From positions 1 to 25,266 of the IMG/VR virus record IMGVR_UViG_3300043420_001755: a stretch of DNA of 25,266 nucleotides; one strand, given 5' to 3'. Under the pieces are notes generated by a model. That model was not told the origin of the DNA. It searched no databases and saw only the letters and a program-made list of their open reading frames with translations. The translations under genes were made by a program, and so were the position numbers. This DNA comes from a virus. Positions 7,051 to 13,580 of this stretch are shown here, in pieces (the first letter of the stretch is position 1; each line of letters begins with the position of its first letter).

Positions 7051-7389
7051 GTGGGACTAGAATCTTATTCGTCCCAGAATCCGACAATCACGAAAGACCT
7101 GGTCACAAGCATGATTTCGCACAAGTTTGCCCTAGAGAAGGCGTCGCAGGCTTCGGTTGATGGGAATTACATGGAAGGAATTTGTTTTTCCCTCTTGGCG
7201 ATTGCCCTAAGCGATGGCATACGAAACAACCCTGATCTTCAGATCGATCATGCTGACCATCATGCCAACCTGGCGGAACTCGAATCAATTGTTCAACTTG
7301 CGTCCAACTTCTTCACCAAGCCAGACGACAGGGCGTTTTCGGAACTGCAGGCCGTGCTTGCGAATTGGGAATATCGCAAAAATCATTGA
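7051..7389 (+). CDS. hypothetical protein, 112 aa
   Basis: This helical protein is not recognised. The GTG start at 7051 has AGGA ending 8 nt upstream, separated by a run of eight T. ATG at 7111 (residue 21) is an alternative with a poorer binding site, and would fit a -10 box TAGAAT at 7058-7063. The body (MEGICFSLLAIALSDGIRNN, then SIVQLASNFFTKPDDRAFSE) is a short all-helical domain. It is the first gene of the rightward small-gene run; 52 bp separate it from the next gene. Confidence 0.6.
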   Translation: MGLESYSSQNPTITKDLVTSMISHKFALEKASQASVDGNYMEGICFSLLAIALSDGIRNNPDLQIDHADHHANLAELESIVQLASNFFTKPDDRAFSELQAVLANWEYRKNH

Positions 7390-7414
7390 CAAGGCCAACT
7401 CGGCCTGATAAACA

Positions 7415-7449
7415 TGCCCCACACTTAACGAAAGGTAAACCGTGGGGCA
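7415..7449 (+). promoter_or_regulatory. inverted repeat enclosing the ribosome binding site and start codon of the 65-aa gene
   Basis: TGCCCCAC (7415-7422) pairs perfectly with GTGGGGCA (7442-7449), leaving a 19-nt loop that contains GAAAGG. The GTG start codon at 7442 lies in the 3' arm. A four-codon open frame (ATG at 7414, TAA at 7426-7428) starts in the 5' arm. This arrangement could make translation of the gene depend on melting the hairpin, for example by ribosomes on the mini-frame. Confidence 0.4.
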
Positions 7450-7639
7450 AGTAATCAAACTTCCAACCGAATACGTCGAAAAACCCAAACAAGACGAGGC
7501 GCTGGCCGAGTACATGACAACAACCATGTGCCGAATCCTGCACCCGTCAGCCGGGAACCTCAGCGATGGGCAACGTAGGCAGATTCTCCAAAAGGCGATT
7601 GACCTTTACGAGCAAGCAAAGTCGCAGAGTCCCAACTGA
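7442..7639 (+). CDS. hypothetical protein, 65 aa
   Basis: The GTG start has GAAAGG about 8 nt upstream, in the loop of a possible hairpin. The protein is unrecognised: a basic/proline N-terminus (MGQVIKLPTEYVEKPKQ) followed by helices (EALAEYMTTTMCRILHPSAG and RRQILQKAIDLYEQAK). Its stop overlaps the next ATG by one base. Confidence 0.6.
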   Translation: MGQVIKLPTEYVEKPKQDEALAEYMTTTMCRILHPSAGNLSDGQRRQILQKAIDLYEQAKSQSPN

Positions 7640-7974
7640 TGGAGATTATTGACCCATCAGAAGAATTCAAACCGATTGACAGTGAACGTTTCACAGTTCT
7701 TATTTCGCTGGTTCAGCGAATGGAAGAACTAGCAACCGACGAAACAATCACCTACGACATCCGACAGGAACTGGGAATTTTTGCTCATCAGTTCGCTGTC
7801 TTGATGTCGCAAGCCATGGCTGGATACGAGTTGTATAAGGCTGTTTACGATCTCGCACTTCGCCTGTACGCAGATCTAGCAACGCAAACATATGAACTTG
7901 GTGTCACCACCCGTCCGGAATCGCTGGCAGATTTCGAGCAACTACTGCTGGCAAGTCACGCAACGGAGGCATAG
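7639..7974 (+). CDS. hypothetical helical protein, 111 aa
   Basis: ATG overlaps the preceding TGA by one base; there is no strong ribosome binding site, so expression probably depends on coupling. The protein is acidic and predicted almost entirely helical (FTVLISLVQRMEELATDE, and a long stretch from residue 45 to 85 rich in Ala, Leu and Tyr). No domain is recognised. The next gene starts 3 bp after its stop. Confidence 0.65.
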   Translation: MEIIDPSEEFKPIDSERFTVLISLVQRMEELATDETITYDIRQELGIFAHQFAVLMSQAMAGYELYKAVYDLALRLYADLATQTYELGVTTRPESLADFEQLLLASHATEA

Positions 7975-7976
7975 CC

Positions 7977-8174
7977 ATGTCGGAACTCGTAAACCGCATG
8001 GAAGTCAACTACGACCTCCAAGAAGAAGACCTTCTCAACGAGGTTGCAAATCGACTGATTGCATTGGAAACCGTAAGCCACGACCTGTACGTTGCGCTTC
8101 GTGAATGCACCGGCAGTGATCGGTCGAAAGCCGCACTAGAGCAATACGAGATAATCAACGAAAGGAAAATGTAG
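7977..8174 (+). CDS. hypothetical protein, 65 aa
   Basis: GGAGG lies 7 nt before ATG, a good ribosome binding site. The protein is small, acidic and helical (EEDLLNEVANRLIALETVSH), with one cysteine. It is not recognised. It ends 2 bp before the next start, as part of the small-gene run. Confidence 0.65.
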   Translation: MSELVNRMEVNYDLQEEDLLNEVANRLIALETVSHDLYVALRECTGSDRSKAALEQYEIINERKM

Positions 8175-8176
8175 GG

Positions 8177-8368
8177 ATGGAATCCGAACGAAAAGAAACA
8201 TATTTGTTGGCAACACTTGACACTGATGCAGGACAGTTTCTTGTCGAAGTGTTTCCTGACGGTCAAGTTCACTTGGCGCAAAGGTCAGATCGTCATCAGA
8301 CTTGGTCTCCCGGATGGTGGACCATAGGGCGGGATGTTCCCTTTGGCGACATCTGTCAGTCTTCTTGA
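8177..8368 (+). CDS. hypothetical protein, 63 aa
   Basis: The ATG is preceded by AAAGGA at about 10 nt. The sequence YLLATLDTDAGQFLVEVFPD followed by GQVHLAQRSD suggests a small beta-sheet protein, with a Trp-rich C-terminus (TWSPGWWTIG). No family is recognised. It starts 2 bp after the previous stop. Confidence 0.6.
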   Translation: MESERKETYLLATLDTDAGQFLVEVFPDGQVHLAQRSDRHQTWSPGWWTIGRDVPFGDICQSS

Positions 8369-8386
8369 GCCTAGGTTTATGGTCGC

Positions 8387-8641
8387 GTGACAGAACTTGA
8401 TCAACTTTTGCGGGAAACAATCAAAACAAGCGATTTGAATACGGTGCGGGAAAATTGCTTGACGGTTTGCGTGCGGCATCTGAAACCAACTTCATCAAAC
8501 TCTTTCCCTTTGGAACTTGTACCTGAAGCGATCCGTCATCTTGATCAAATCGGTTTTTTCAACTTACGTGGAGCAGTGAATAGCGTTTCGTCTACGTTTG
8601 GTGTTTCGCGAGTAACCGTGTACAAGCATCTCAGGCCGTGA
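8387..8641 (+). CDS. small helix-turn-helix DNA-binding protein, 84 aa
   Basis: The C-terminal part, residues 58-82 (NLRGAVNSVSSTFGVSRVTV then YKHL), fits a helix-turn-helix: a first helix, a glycine turn at FGVS, and a recognition helix RVTVYKHL. The N-terminal 55 residues are helical and may dimerise. The start is GTG with no clear ribosome binding site; a three-codon frame (ATG at 8380) ends over this GTG as GTGA. The gene is a candidate phage transcription regulator; the palindromes at 6975 and 9576 are possible targets, but nothing in the sequence proves this. Confidence 0.65.
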   Translation: MTELDQLLRETIKTSDLNTVRENCLTVCVRHLKPTSSNSFPLELVPEAIRHLDQIGFFNLRGAVNSVSSTFGVSRVTVYKHLRP

Positions 8642-8649
8642 CAGCGTCG

Positions 8650-8658
8650 TGTTATCAT
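8650..8658 (+). promoter_or_regulatory. extended -10 promoter element, near-leaderless
   Basis: TGT followed by TATCAT (8653-8658) matches an extended -10 element. No -35 box is evident at 17 bp. Seven nucleotides separate it from the ATG at 8666, so transcription would begin at or just before the start codon, and there is no Shine-Dalgarno sequence in between. Confidence 0.45.
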
Positions 8659-8665
8659 TTGCCGC

Positions 8666-8992
8666 ATGTCGCAACACAACCAGGAAAACATTGGTTATGA
8701 CGAGAACATTTCAACTTGCGAAGTTCTTCGAACGTTGGCGGCGATGATCGACGAATCACGAAAAAGCGCAAGTTTTGGTGTTGTGGTTGAGCCAGATTTT
8801 TTGCGGCGTGTTGCTGACGAACTTGAGGACGCCTTGGATGATCGAATCCAGATCATGTCGTCCGATGGGGATGAGGTATTGGCCGTGATAGATGGCGAAC
8901 TTGCCACGCACATATTGAACGAGGGCGCAAAGTACGTCATTGAAGATGCTTTGCGGCGCGCACTGGAAAAACCTCAAGTTGACATTTTTTGA
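8666..8992 (+). CDS. hypothetical acidic protein, 108 aa
   Basis: The ATG at 8666 lies 7 nt after an extended -10 element and lacks a ribosome binding site, suggesting a leaderless mRNA. The protein is acidic and mostly helical (CEVLRTLAAMIDESRKSA, FLRRVADELEDALDDRIQIM, YVIEDALRRALEKPQ) with a short beta segment. No family recognised. Its 3' end contains the -35 box of the next promoter. Confidence 0.65.
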   Translation: MSQHNQENIGYDENISTCEVLRTLAAMIDESRKSASFGVVVEPDFLRRVADELEDALDDRIQIMSSDGDEVLAVIDGELATHILNEGAKYVIEDALRRALEKPQVDIF

Positions 8993-9007
8993 GATAGCCG
9001 ATATACT
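8979..9007 (+). promoter_or_regulatory. near-consensus sigma-70/SigA promoter, leaderless for the 173-aa gene
   Basis: TTGACA (8979-8984), an exact 17-bp spacer, and TATACT (9002-9007) form the best promoter in the window. The expected start site falls at about 9014-9015, which is the A of the ATG at 9015. Confidence 0.8.
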
Positions 9008-9014
9008 CACATGT

Positions 9015-9536
9015 ATGAAAGAAAACAGCCCTACTATGAATACTTCAACAAATCCCGATTTCCTTCGACAGTTGTGTTCCTCAAATGAGGAATACGAATT
9101 CGCCCTCTTTGTGAATAGCGAGTTCAAGAACAACTACCGGCGTGACCCCAGTCGATACCAGGTTTGGTCCGATATCTACAGGGCGCGATGGATACTTCGA
9201 AACAATCCCGACAAAGATCCTGTCCGCACCCTGAAGGCATACAACGTTTCCAGCGAGGCTGCGCAAATCGTCATCGGTGAACGGGTCGACTTCGAACCCG
9301 AAAAGCGACTTCGTCGCCAAGACAAGTATCAGCGAATAATCGACTGGTGCCTGGAAAACCACCTTGTGCAAACCGACGCCCAGTCCATTGCGGAACTTGG
9401 AGAAATCTCCTATCCCACAGCCCTCAAGTTCATCAAGGATCGACCGGATCTTTTCTACAAGTTGAAGAAGGGCCTGTACGAAGTGCGAAACCCGAAGATT
9501 GTTCGCAAGGAAGAAAAATTGCTTGACAACGCATGA
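9015..9536 (+). CDS. winged-helix-like DNA-binding protein, 173 aa
   Basis: The frame is open back to 8940, but the promoter at 8979-9007 puts the transcript start at 9014-9015, so the ATG at 9015 (or the one at 9036) is the likely start. The C-terminal third, DAQSIAELGEISYPTALKFI followed by KDRPDLFYKLKKGLYEVRNP, reads as a helix-turn-helix plus a wing (F-Y-K-L-K-K-G-L-Y-E-V), typical of winged-helix DNA binders. The N-terminal part is basic and helical. It is probably an early or regulatory protein under its own strong promoter. The stop is followed by the WhiB control region. Confidence 0.7.
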   Translation: MKENSPTMNTSTNPDFLRQLCSSNEEYEFALFVNSEFKNNYRRDPSRYQVWSDIYRARWILRNNPDKDPVRTLKAYNVSSEAAQIVIGERVDFEPEKRLRRQDKYQRIIDWCLENHLVQTDAQSIAELGEISYPTALKFIKDRPDLFYKLKKGLYEVRNPKIVRKEEKLLDNA

Positions 9537-9614
9537 CGGTCGTCCGGTAAAGTCGACCATCTACTACCAGCAAGACCAACGGTCGTTGGGGGCATACAAC
9601 TCAGGAGGGACACA
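9537..9614 (+). promoter_or_regulatory. WhiB upstream region with palindrome and direct repeat
   Basis: The gap holds a perfect 14-bp palindrome CCAACG-GT-CGTTGG (9576-9589). The octamer ACGGTCGT occurs at 9536-9543 and again at 9579-9586, inside the palindrome. A weak promoter can be drawn from TTGACA (9523-9528) and TAAAGT (9548-9553) with a long 19-bp spacer. If real, the repeats would flank the start region, as an operator would. AGGAGGGA ends 4 nt before the WhiB ATG. Confidence 0.4.
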
Positions 9615-9947
9615 ATGTCAGACGATATTGACATGTCATGGGCGGCCAAGGGTGCTTGCCGAAACATGAATGTCGAAACTTTCTACCCTGAAAATGGAGC
9701 ACAGTATTCGCGCCGTCACATCAATGACGCCAAGATGGTTTGCGAATCGTGTGAAGTCAGAATCCCCTGTCTCGAATATTCTCTGAAGTATGAAACTTTG
9801 GGGATATGGGGTGGAATGACAGAATCAGAACGTCGTCGTTTTAGGCTCAAAAACAACATAGCCCTCAATCGAAATCGTTTCGCTTTAGCGAACTTCATTC
9901 CCATCTCGTCTCGTCCCAACAAATACAAGGAGGCGAGCAATGAATAA
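9615..9947 (+). CDS. WhiB-family Fe-S transcription regulator
   Basis: This 110-aa protein has the four conserved cysteines of the WhiB family, C15, C43, C46 and C52 (C-x27-C-x2-C-x5-C), which hold a 4Fe-4S cluster, followed by GIWGG at 63-67 and the basic tail ESERRRFRLK that contacts DNA or the sigma factor. WhiB proteins occur only in actinobacteria and their phages, where they bind region 4 of the principal sigma factor and redirect transcription; mycobacteriophage copies can down-regulate host whiB genes. A strong AGGAGGGA precedes ATG. The last 8 bp overlap thyX. The C-terminal 25 residues after the basic region are extra and unrecognised. Confidence 0.93.
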   Translation: MSDDIDMSWAAKGACRNMNVETFYPENGAQYSRRHINDAKMVCESCEVRIPCLEYSLKYETLGIWGGMTESERRRFRLKNNIALNRNRFALANFIPISSRPNKYKEASNE

Positions 9948-10626
9948 CCACATCGAACTAGAAGCAGGAGGCTTCGTTCGACTAGATGCCGTCATGGCAG
10001 ACGACCTGAGTGTCGTCAATAGTGCCCGCGTCTCCTTCGGCAAGCGAAGCAGCGAAATGACAAAAGCGGACGAAGGCCTGATTCGCTTTCTGATGAGGGA
10101 ACGCCACGGTACGCCATTCGAACATAACTCTTTCCGTTTTCACATTCGTGTGCCCATTTTCGTTGCCCGCGAATGGATGAGACACAGAATCGGTTGGTCG
10201 TACAACGAATTTTCTGCCCGATACTCGGAAATGTCCGAATCGTTCTATGTGCCCGCCACCGAAAACGTGCGATCACAAGTTGGCAAACCTGGCTCCTACA
10301 CCTTTGAAGCAATGCCTCCCGAGATTGCGGATGACATTGCGGACACGATCCGGGAAAGTTCATCCCATTCGTTCCGCACCTACCAGTGGTTGATTGCCAA
10401 CGGGTGCGCAAAGGAACTTGCACGCAGTGTTCTCCCCGTGGGCATGTTCACTGAATTTTACGCAACCACGAATGCCCGAGCGCTTATGCATTTTTGCAGT
10501 TTGCGTTCAGCACCCCAAGCGCAGTTCGAAATTCGCCAAGCGTCTTTGGCGCTCGAAGAATTCCTAGCCGAATACATGCCCGTAACGTATGTTTCTTTTT
10601 TTGAAAATGGAAAGGTGGCACCGTGA
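9940..10626 (+). CDS. thyX: flavin-dependent thymidylate synthase ThyX
   Basis: This 228-aa enzyme makes dTMP from dUMP with methylenetetrahydrofolate and NADPH, using FAD. The signature RHRxxSxNExSxRY is present as RHRIGWSYNEFSARY with one extra residue (R81-Y95), as is usual in the family's variants. The C-terminal ELARSVLPVGMFTEFYATTN and ALMHFCSLRSAPQAQFEIR segments supply the dUMP-binding arginine region. Length matches the family. AAGGAGG lies before ATG, inside the end of the WhiB gene. Together with the class II ribonucleotide reductase it gives the phage its own supply of DNA precursors. The stop overlaps the next GTG (GTGA). Confidence 0.95.
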   Translation: MNNHIELEAGGFVRLDAVMADDLSVVNSARVSFGKRSSEMTKADEGLIRFLMRERHGTPFEHNSFRFHIRVPIFVAREWMRHRIGWSYNEFSARYSEMSESFYVPATENVRSQVGKPGSYTFEAMPPEIADDIADTIRESSSHSFRTYQWLIANGCAKELARSVLPVGMFTEFYATTNARALMHFCSLRSAPQAQFEIRQASLALEEFLAEYMPVTYVSFFENGKVAP

Positions 10627-10784
10627 GCGCCGACCGAGGCAAGGTATATGAAAACGCTTTCACTGCCGTTGACCTGATGAGGGCACGTGGTGCGACTGAA
10701 AAGGAAATTCAGGCATTCCGCAAGCGCCAGACAGAACGCATGATGCGACCTAAGAAGCGAACCAAGGCGTCTAATGGCGGATAG
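10623..10784 (+). CDS. small basic protein, 53 aa, between thyX and the primase
   Basis: GTG at 10623 overlaps the thyX stop as GTGA and the frame ends with TAG at 10782-10784, inside the start of the primase gene (11-bp overlap). The protein starts MSADRGKVYENAFTAVDLMR and has a charged helix (ATEKEIQAFRKRQTERMMRP) and a basic end (KKRTKASNGG). The exact coupling on both sides is the main reason to call it a gene. Function unknown; its place suggests a replication accessory protein. Confidence 0.6.
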   Translation: MSADRGKVYENAFTAVDLMRARGATEKEIQAFRKRQTERMMRPKKRTKASNGG

Positions 10785-12486
10785 GTTCACAACATCACCT
10801 GAAATCGACAACTTTCTTTCACGCCTTCAAGGGGTTCGTTCTAACGGAAGCGGATGGTCGGCGCGTTGCCCTTGTCGGGCAGATGACGAGAATCCCTCGC
10901 TTTCAATCGGCCAAGGAACGGATGGACGTGTTTTAGTTACGTGCCACCGAGGCATTCCTTGCTCCGTGGAGCAAATATGTGATGCTGTTGGCTTGAAGGT
11001 ACCGGAACTTATGCCGCCGAAAGAAGAGGCCAGGAAACCCAAGGCAGAGTTGCGTTTAGTCGAAACATACGATTATCGCGACAGCGAGGGAACTCTTCTT
11101 TTTCAGAAACTTAGGTTCGTTGACGAAAACGGAAAGAAAACGTTTCGCCAACGTCAACCTGACGGAAAAGGCGGATGGAAGTACCACCTTGATGGCGTTG
11201 ATCAGGTTTTGTATAACCTGCCTAAGGTTCTTTCGGCTAAAGCCGAGGGGGACATTATCTTTGTTGTGGAGGGTGAAAAGGACGTCCACACACTTGAGGG
11301 ATTGGGCTACACCGCAACGACTATGCCTGGCGGTGCGGGTAAGTGGCGCGAGAACCACACTGAAGTTTTGGCTGGCGCAAATGTCGTCGTTATTGCGGAC
11401 AACGATACGCCTGGCAAAAAGCATGCGTTAGATGTCAAGGCGCAACTTGAAAGTCGTTCCTGCGCGGTCACTTTGCTTATACCGGATGGTGTAAAGGATG
11501 TGACCGATCATGTTGACGCTGGCGGAAAAGTAGAGGATCTACGCGAGTTCGCTGAAGAACTTGATGTCCCTGTTAAGGAAGATCCATACACGCCGGTTTT
11601 GGCGAAGATCGAAAAGATCCTTCTCCGTGAAGATCTGTCAGATGTTGCGAAGATTTCTCGGGCGTCCTCTGTGTTGCTGGACCTGCAACCGGAGACAACG
11701 GCACGACCGTCTGGCCGCCTTGTCAGTTGGCTTGATTTAATCGATGAAACTGACGACGTTGAGTATGACTGGATTATCCCAAACCTTCTGGAACGTGGCG
11801 AGCGTGTGATGGTGGTTGCCGCTGAAGGCGTTGGGAAGACCATGTTGGCCCGTCAGGTCGCTCTGTGTTCGTCTGCCGGTATTCATCCTTTTACCTTTGA
11901 GCAGATGAAGCCGATCACTACGCTGACGGTCGATTTGGAAAATCCTCAGCGGATCATTAGGAGAACTTCTAGTGACATTGCTCGAAAAGCGCTTCATTAT
12001 GGTTTCACTAAGAACTTGAATGCTCACATTTTGATAAAACCGGACGGCCTGGATCTCCTTTCGTCAGGTGACCGGATGGTCCTTGAGGACGCTATTGAGC
12101 AAATCAAACCTGATCTGCTTCTTCTTGGGCCTATCTACAAGTCGTTTGTTGATCCCGGAAATCGAACCTCTGAAGCGGTGGCGATTGAAGTGGCTAAATA
12201 TTTCGACTCACTGCGCGAGTGGTTTAAGTGCGCCCTATGGCTTGAACACCACGCCCCTTTGGGGACCAGCATGTCGACGCGCGACCTTCGCCCCTTTGGT
12301 TCAGCCGTGTGGTCGCGTTGGCCAGAATTTGGTCTAAGCCTGACTCCTGACCCTACGGCAACCGAAGGATATGTTTATGATGTTAGGCATTTTCGTGGTG
12401 CCCGTGACAGGCGACAGTTTCCGGTTAAGATGACTAGGGGGTTGACATTCCCCTTTGAAGTCCTCGAATTCGCAAAGATGGAGTAA
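10774..12486 (+). CDS. primase-helicase: zinc domain, Toprim and RecA-like ATPase
   Basis: The 570-aa protein has three parts. Residues 28-70 are a CHC2-like zinc-binding primase domain (C32, C34, C57, C63 with DDENPSLSI). Residues 160-260 are a Toprim domain: VVEGEKD with E166, then ADND at 208-211 with D209 and D211 for metal binding. Residues 335-530 are a RecA-like ATPase of the AAA_25/RepA type, with Walker A AAEGVGKT (349-356, K355) and Walker B DLLLLG (447-452). It would synthesise primers and unwind DNA at the phage fork, like T7 gp4 but with a different helicase core. It could also be a primase-like protein with inactive primase function; the ATPase motifs are clear. The TAA stop is 2 bp before the next ATG. 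Confidence 0.87.
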   Translation: MADRFTTSPEIDNFLSRLQGVRSNGSGWSARCPCRADDENPSLSIGQGTDGRVLVTCHRGIPCSVEQICDAVGLKVPELMPPKEEARKPKAELRLVETYDYRDSEGTLLFQKLRFVDENGKKTFRQRQPDGKGGWKYHLDGVDQVLYNLPKVLSAKAEGDIIFVVEGEKDVHTLEGLGYTATTMPGGAGKWRENHTEVLAGANVVVIADNDTPGKKHALDVKAQLESRSCAVTLLIPDGVKDVTDHVDAGGKVEDLREFAEELDVPVKEDPYTPVLAKIEKILLREDLSDVAKISRASSVLLDLQPETTARPSGRLVSWLDLIDETDDVEYDWIIPNLLERGERVMVVAAEGVGKTMLARQVALCSSAGIHPFTFEQMKPITTLTVDLENPQRIIRRTSSDIARKALHYGFTKNLNAHILIKPDGLDLLSSGDRMVLEDAIEQIKPDLLLLGPIYKSFVDPGNRTSEAVAIEVAKYFDSLREWFKCALWLEHHAPLGTSMSTRDLRPFGSAVWSRWPEFGLSLTPDPTATEGYVYDVRHFRGARDRRQFPVKMTRGLTFPFEVLEFAKME

Positions 12487-12488
12487 AT

Positions 12489-13160
12489 ATGTCATCCCAA
12501 AAGGGTTTGACAAAAGAGTTTCTCGCCGAACGCGACCTGCGCATTTTCAAGATGCGACAGGCTGGCGTCGCTCCGAGCGAAATCGCGCGGCGTTTTGGCC
12601 TCTCTGTTGGTTCTGTCAATGCGTCAATTAGACGTCAATTGGAAAAACTTAACCGAGAGGCGCTTCTTGCTTACCCCGAGGTGCTTCGGATGGAATTGGA
12701 GCGCCTTGATACGCTCCAGCAGTCAATCTGGCCATTGACGCAGTTCCGTAAAATTAGAATGGACGACGGGTCTGAAGTTCAGGTTGAACCAGACCTGAAA
12801 GCGATCCAACAGGTTCTAGGCATCATGGATCGACGTTCTAGGCTCCTTGGCCTAGAGCAGACAAATGTCAACATCAATGTTGAGTCTGCCGAGCCACAGC
12901 GTGCCGTTCTTGCGGGTGCCGCAAACGGCCCTATAGAAGTCAACGCATTCAACCCGGAAACGGAAGCGCGTCAATTACTGGAACTTATGGCAAATGCTGG
13001 AGTTTTGCCGCCAGATACCGTCCAGCAACTGCTACAAAGTGCTTCCCCAGCCGAACTTCCGCCAGCAATAGCCATTTCGCAAGAGTCGGAAGCGCGTTCA
13101 CGCGAAATACTGAATGCCGAAATTGTTGAAGAAACACCAGAGGAAATCATTTATGAATGA
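12489..13160 (+). CDS. helix-turn-helix protein, probable terminase small subunit
   Basis: This 223-aa protein starts with a helix-turn-helix at residues 17-49 (IFKMRQAGVAPSEIARRFGL then SVGSVNASIRRQ), followed by a long helical stretch and the segment IMDRRSRLLGLEQTNVNINV. This order (N-terminal DNA-binding domain, helical oligomerisation region, RRxxLLGL then a short strand) is typical of phage terminase small subunits, which recognise phage DNA for packaging. The large subunit is not in the window, so a plain DNA-binding regulator is the alternative. GGAG lies 5-6 nt before ATG. The stop is overlapped by the next start (ATGAATGA). Confidence 0.6.
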   Translation: MSSQKGLTKEFLAERDLRIFKMRQAGVAPSEIARRFGLSVGSVNASIRRQLEKLNREALLAYPEVLRMELERLDTLQQSIWPLTQFRKIRMDDGSEVQVEPDLKAIQQVLGIMDRRSRLLGLEQTNVNINVESAEPQRAVLAGAANGPIEVNAFNPETEARQLLELMANAGVLPPDTVQQLLQSASPAELPPAIAISQESEARSREILNAEIVEETPEEIIYE

Positions 13161-13485
13161 CGAACAGGTTTTTTCCAGTCAGGATGACAACCTGTCTGCC
13201 GCTATGGGAAAGGTCGTCGAATCCATGTCGATGGGGCGTAAACCCAAAACCAATGCCCCTGATGGCGAAACAGCGTCGCGTCAGGTAATTCTTCGTGCTA
13301 CCGAAACAGACCATGACCGCTGGAAAGAGGCTGCGGCTTCGCAGGGAATTTCAATGTCTGAATTCATTCGAAATACTTGTAATGATGCTGCTGCTGACAT
13401 TCTTGACTGCAAGCATCCCGTTGAGTTTAGAAAGATCTATCCGTGGTCTGATGTTTGCTTAAAGTGTGGAACTAGGTTAAAGTAA
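13153..13485 (+). CDS. ribbon-helix-helix protein with C-terminal zinc knuckle, 110 aa
   Basis: The start at ATG 13153 is supported by AGAGGAA 7 nt upstream; an in-frame ATG at 13114 has no such support. Residues 43-80 (RQVILRATETDHDRWKEAAA then SQGISMSEFIRNTCNDAA) match a ribbon-helix-helix (Arc/CopG/MobC-like) DNA-binding fold: a strand, helix, turn and helix. The end has C86-x-H88 and C102-x2-C105 (CLKCGTRL), which could bind one zinc ion. The N-terminal 42 residues look disordered. It overlaps the TerS-like gene by 8 bp. It may assist packaging or regulate the late genes beginning 95 bp downstream. Confidence 0.7.
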   Translation: MNDEQVFSSQDDNLSAAMGKVVESMSMGRKPKTNAPDGETASRQVILRATETDHDRWKEAAASQGISMSEFIRNTCNDAAADILDCKHPVEFRKIYPWSDVCLKCGTRLK

Positions 13486-13580
13486 TTTCAGTAAAGTACG
13501 TTTTGTGTAGCCCAGGTCTTTCACTAGACGACTGAATTTCAGCCTATTATGGTTACCGAAGCCTAGTGCAGAGGTGAATC
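13486..13580 (+). promoter_or_regulatory. candidate late-gene promoter region
   Basis: The 95-bp gap before the protease gene holds a good -10 box TATTAT (13545-13550) and a poor -35 candidate TTCACT (13520-13525) with a 19-bp spacer. The octamer AATTTCAG occurs at 13484-13491 and 13535-13542. AGAGGTG lies about 6 nt before the ATG at 13581. No terminator hairpin was seen. Confidence 0.4.

Noticed and set aside
8940-9014. Upstream extension of the 173-aa protein
   Set aside because: A near-consensus promoter lies within it, so the transcript would begin at about 9014-9015.
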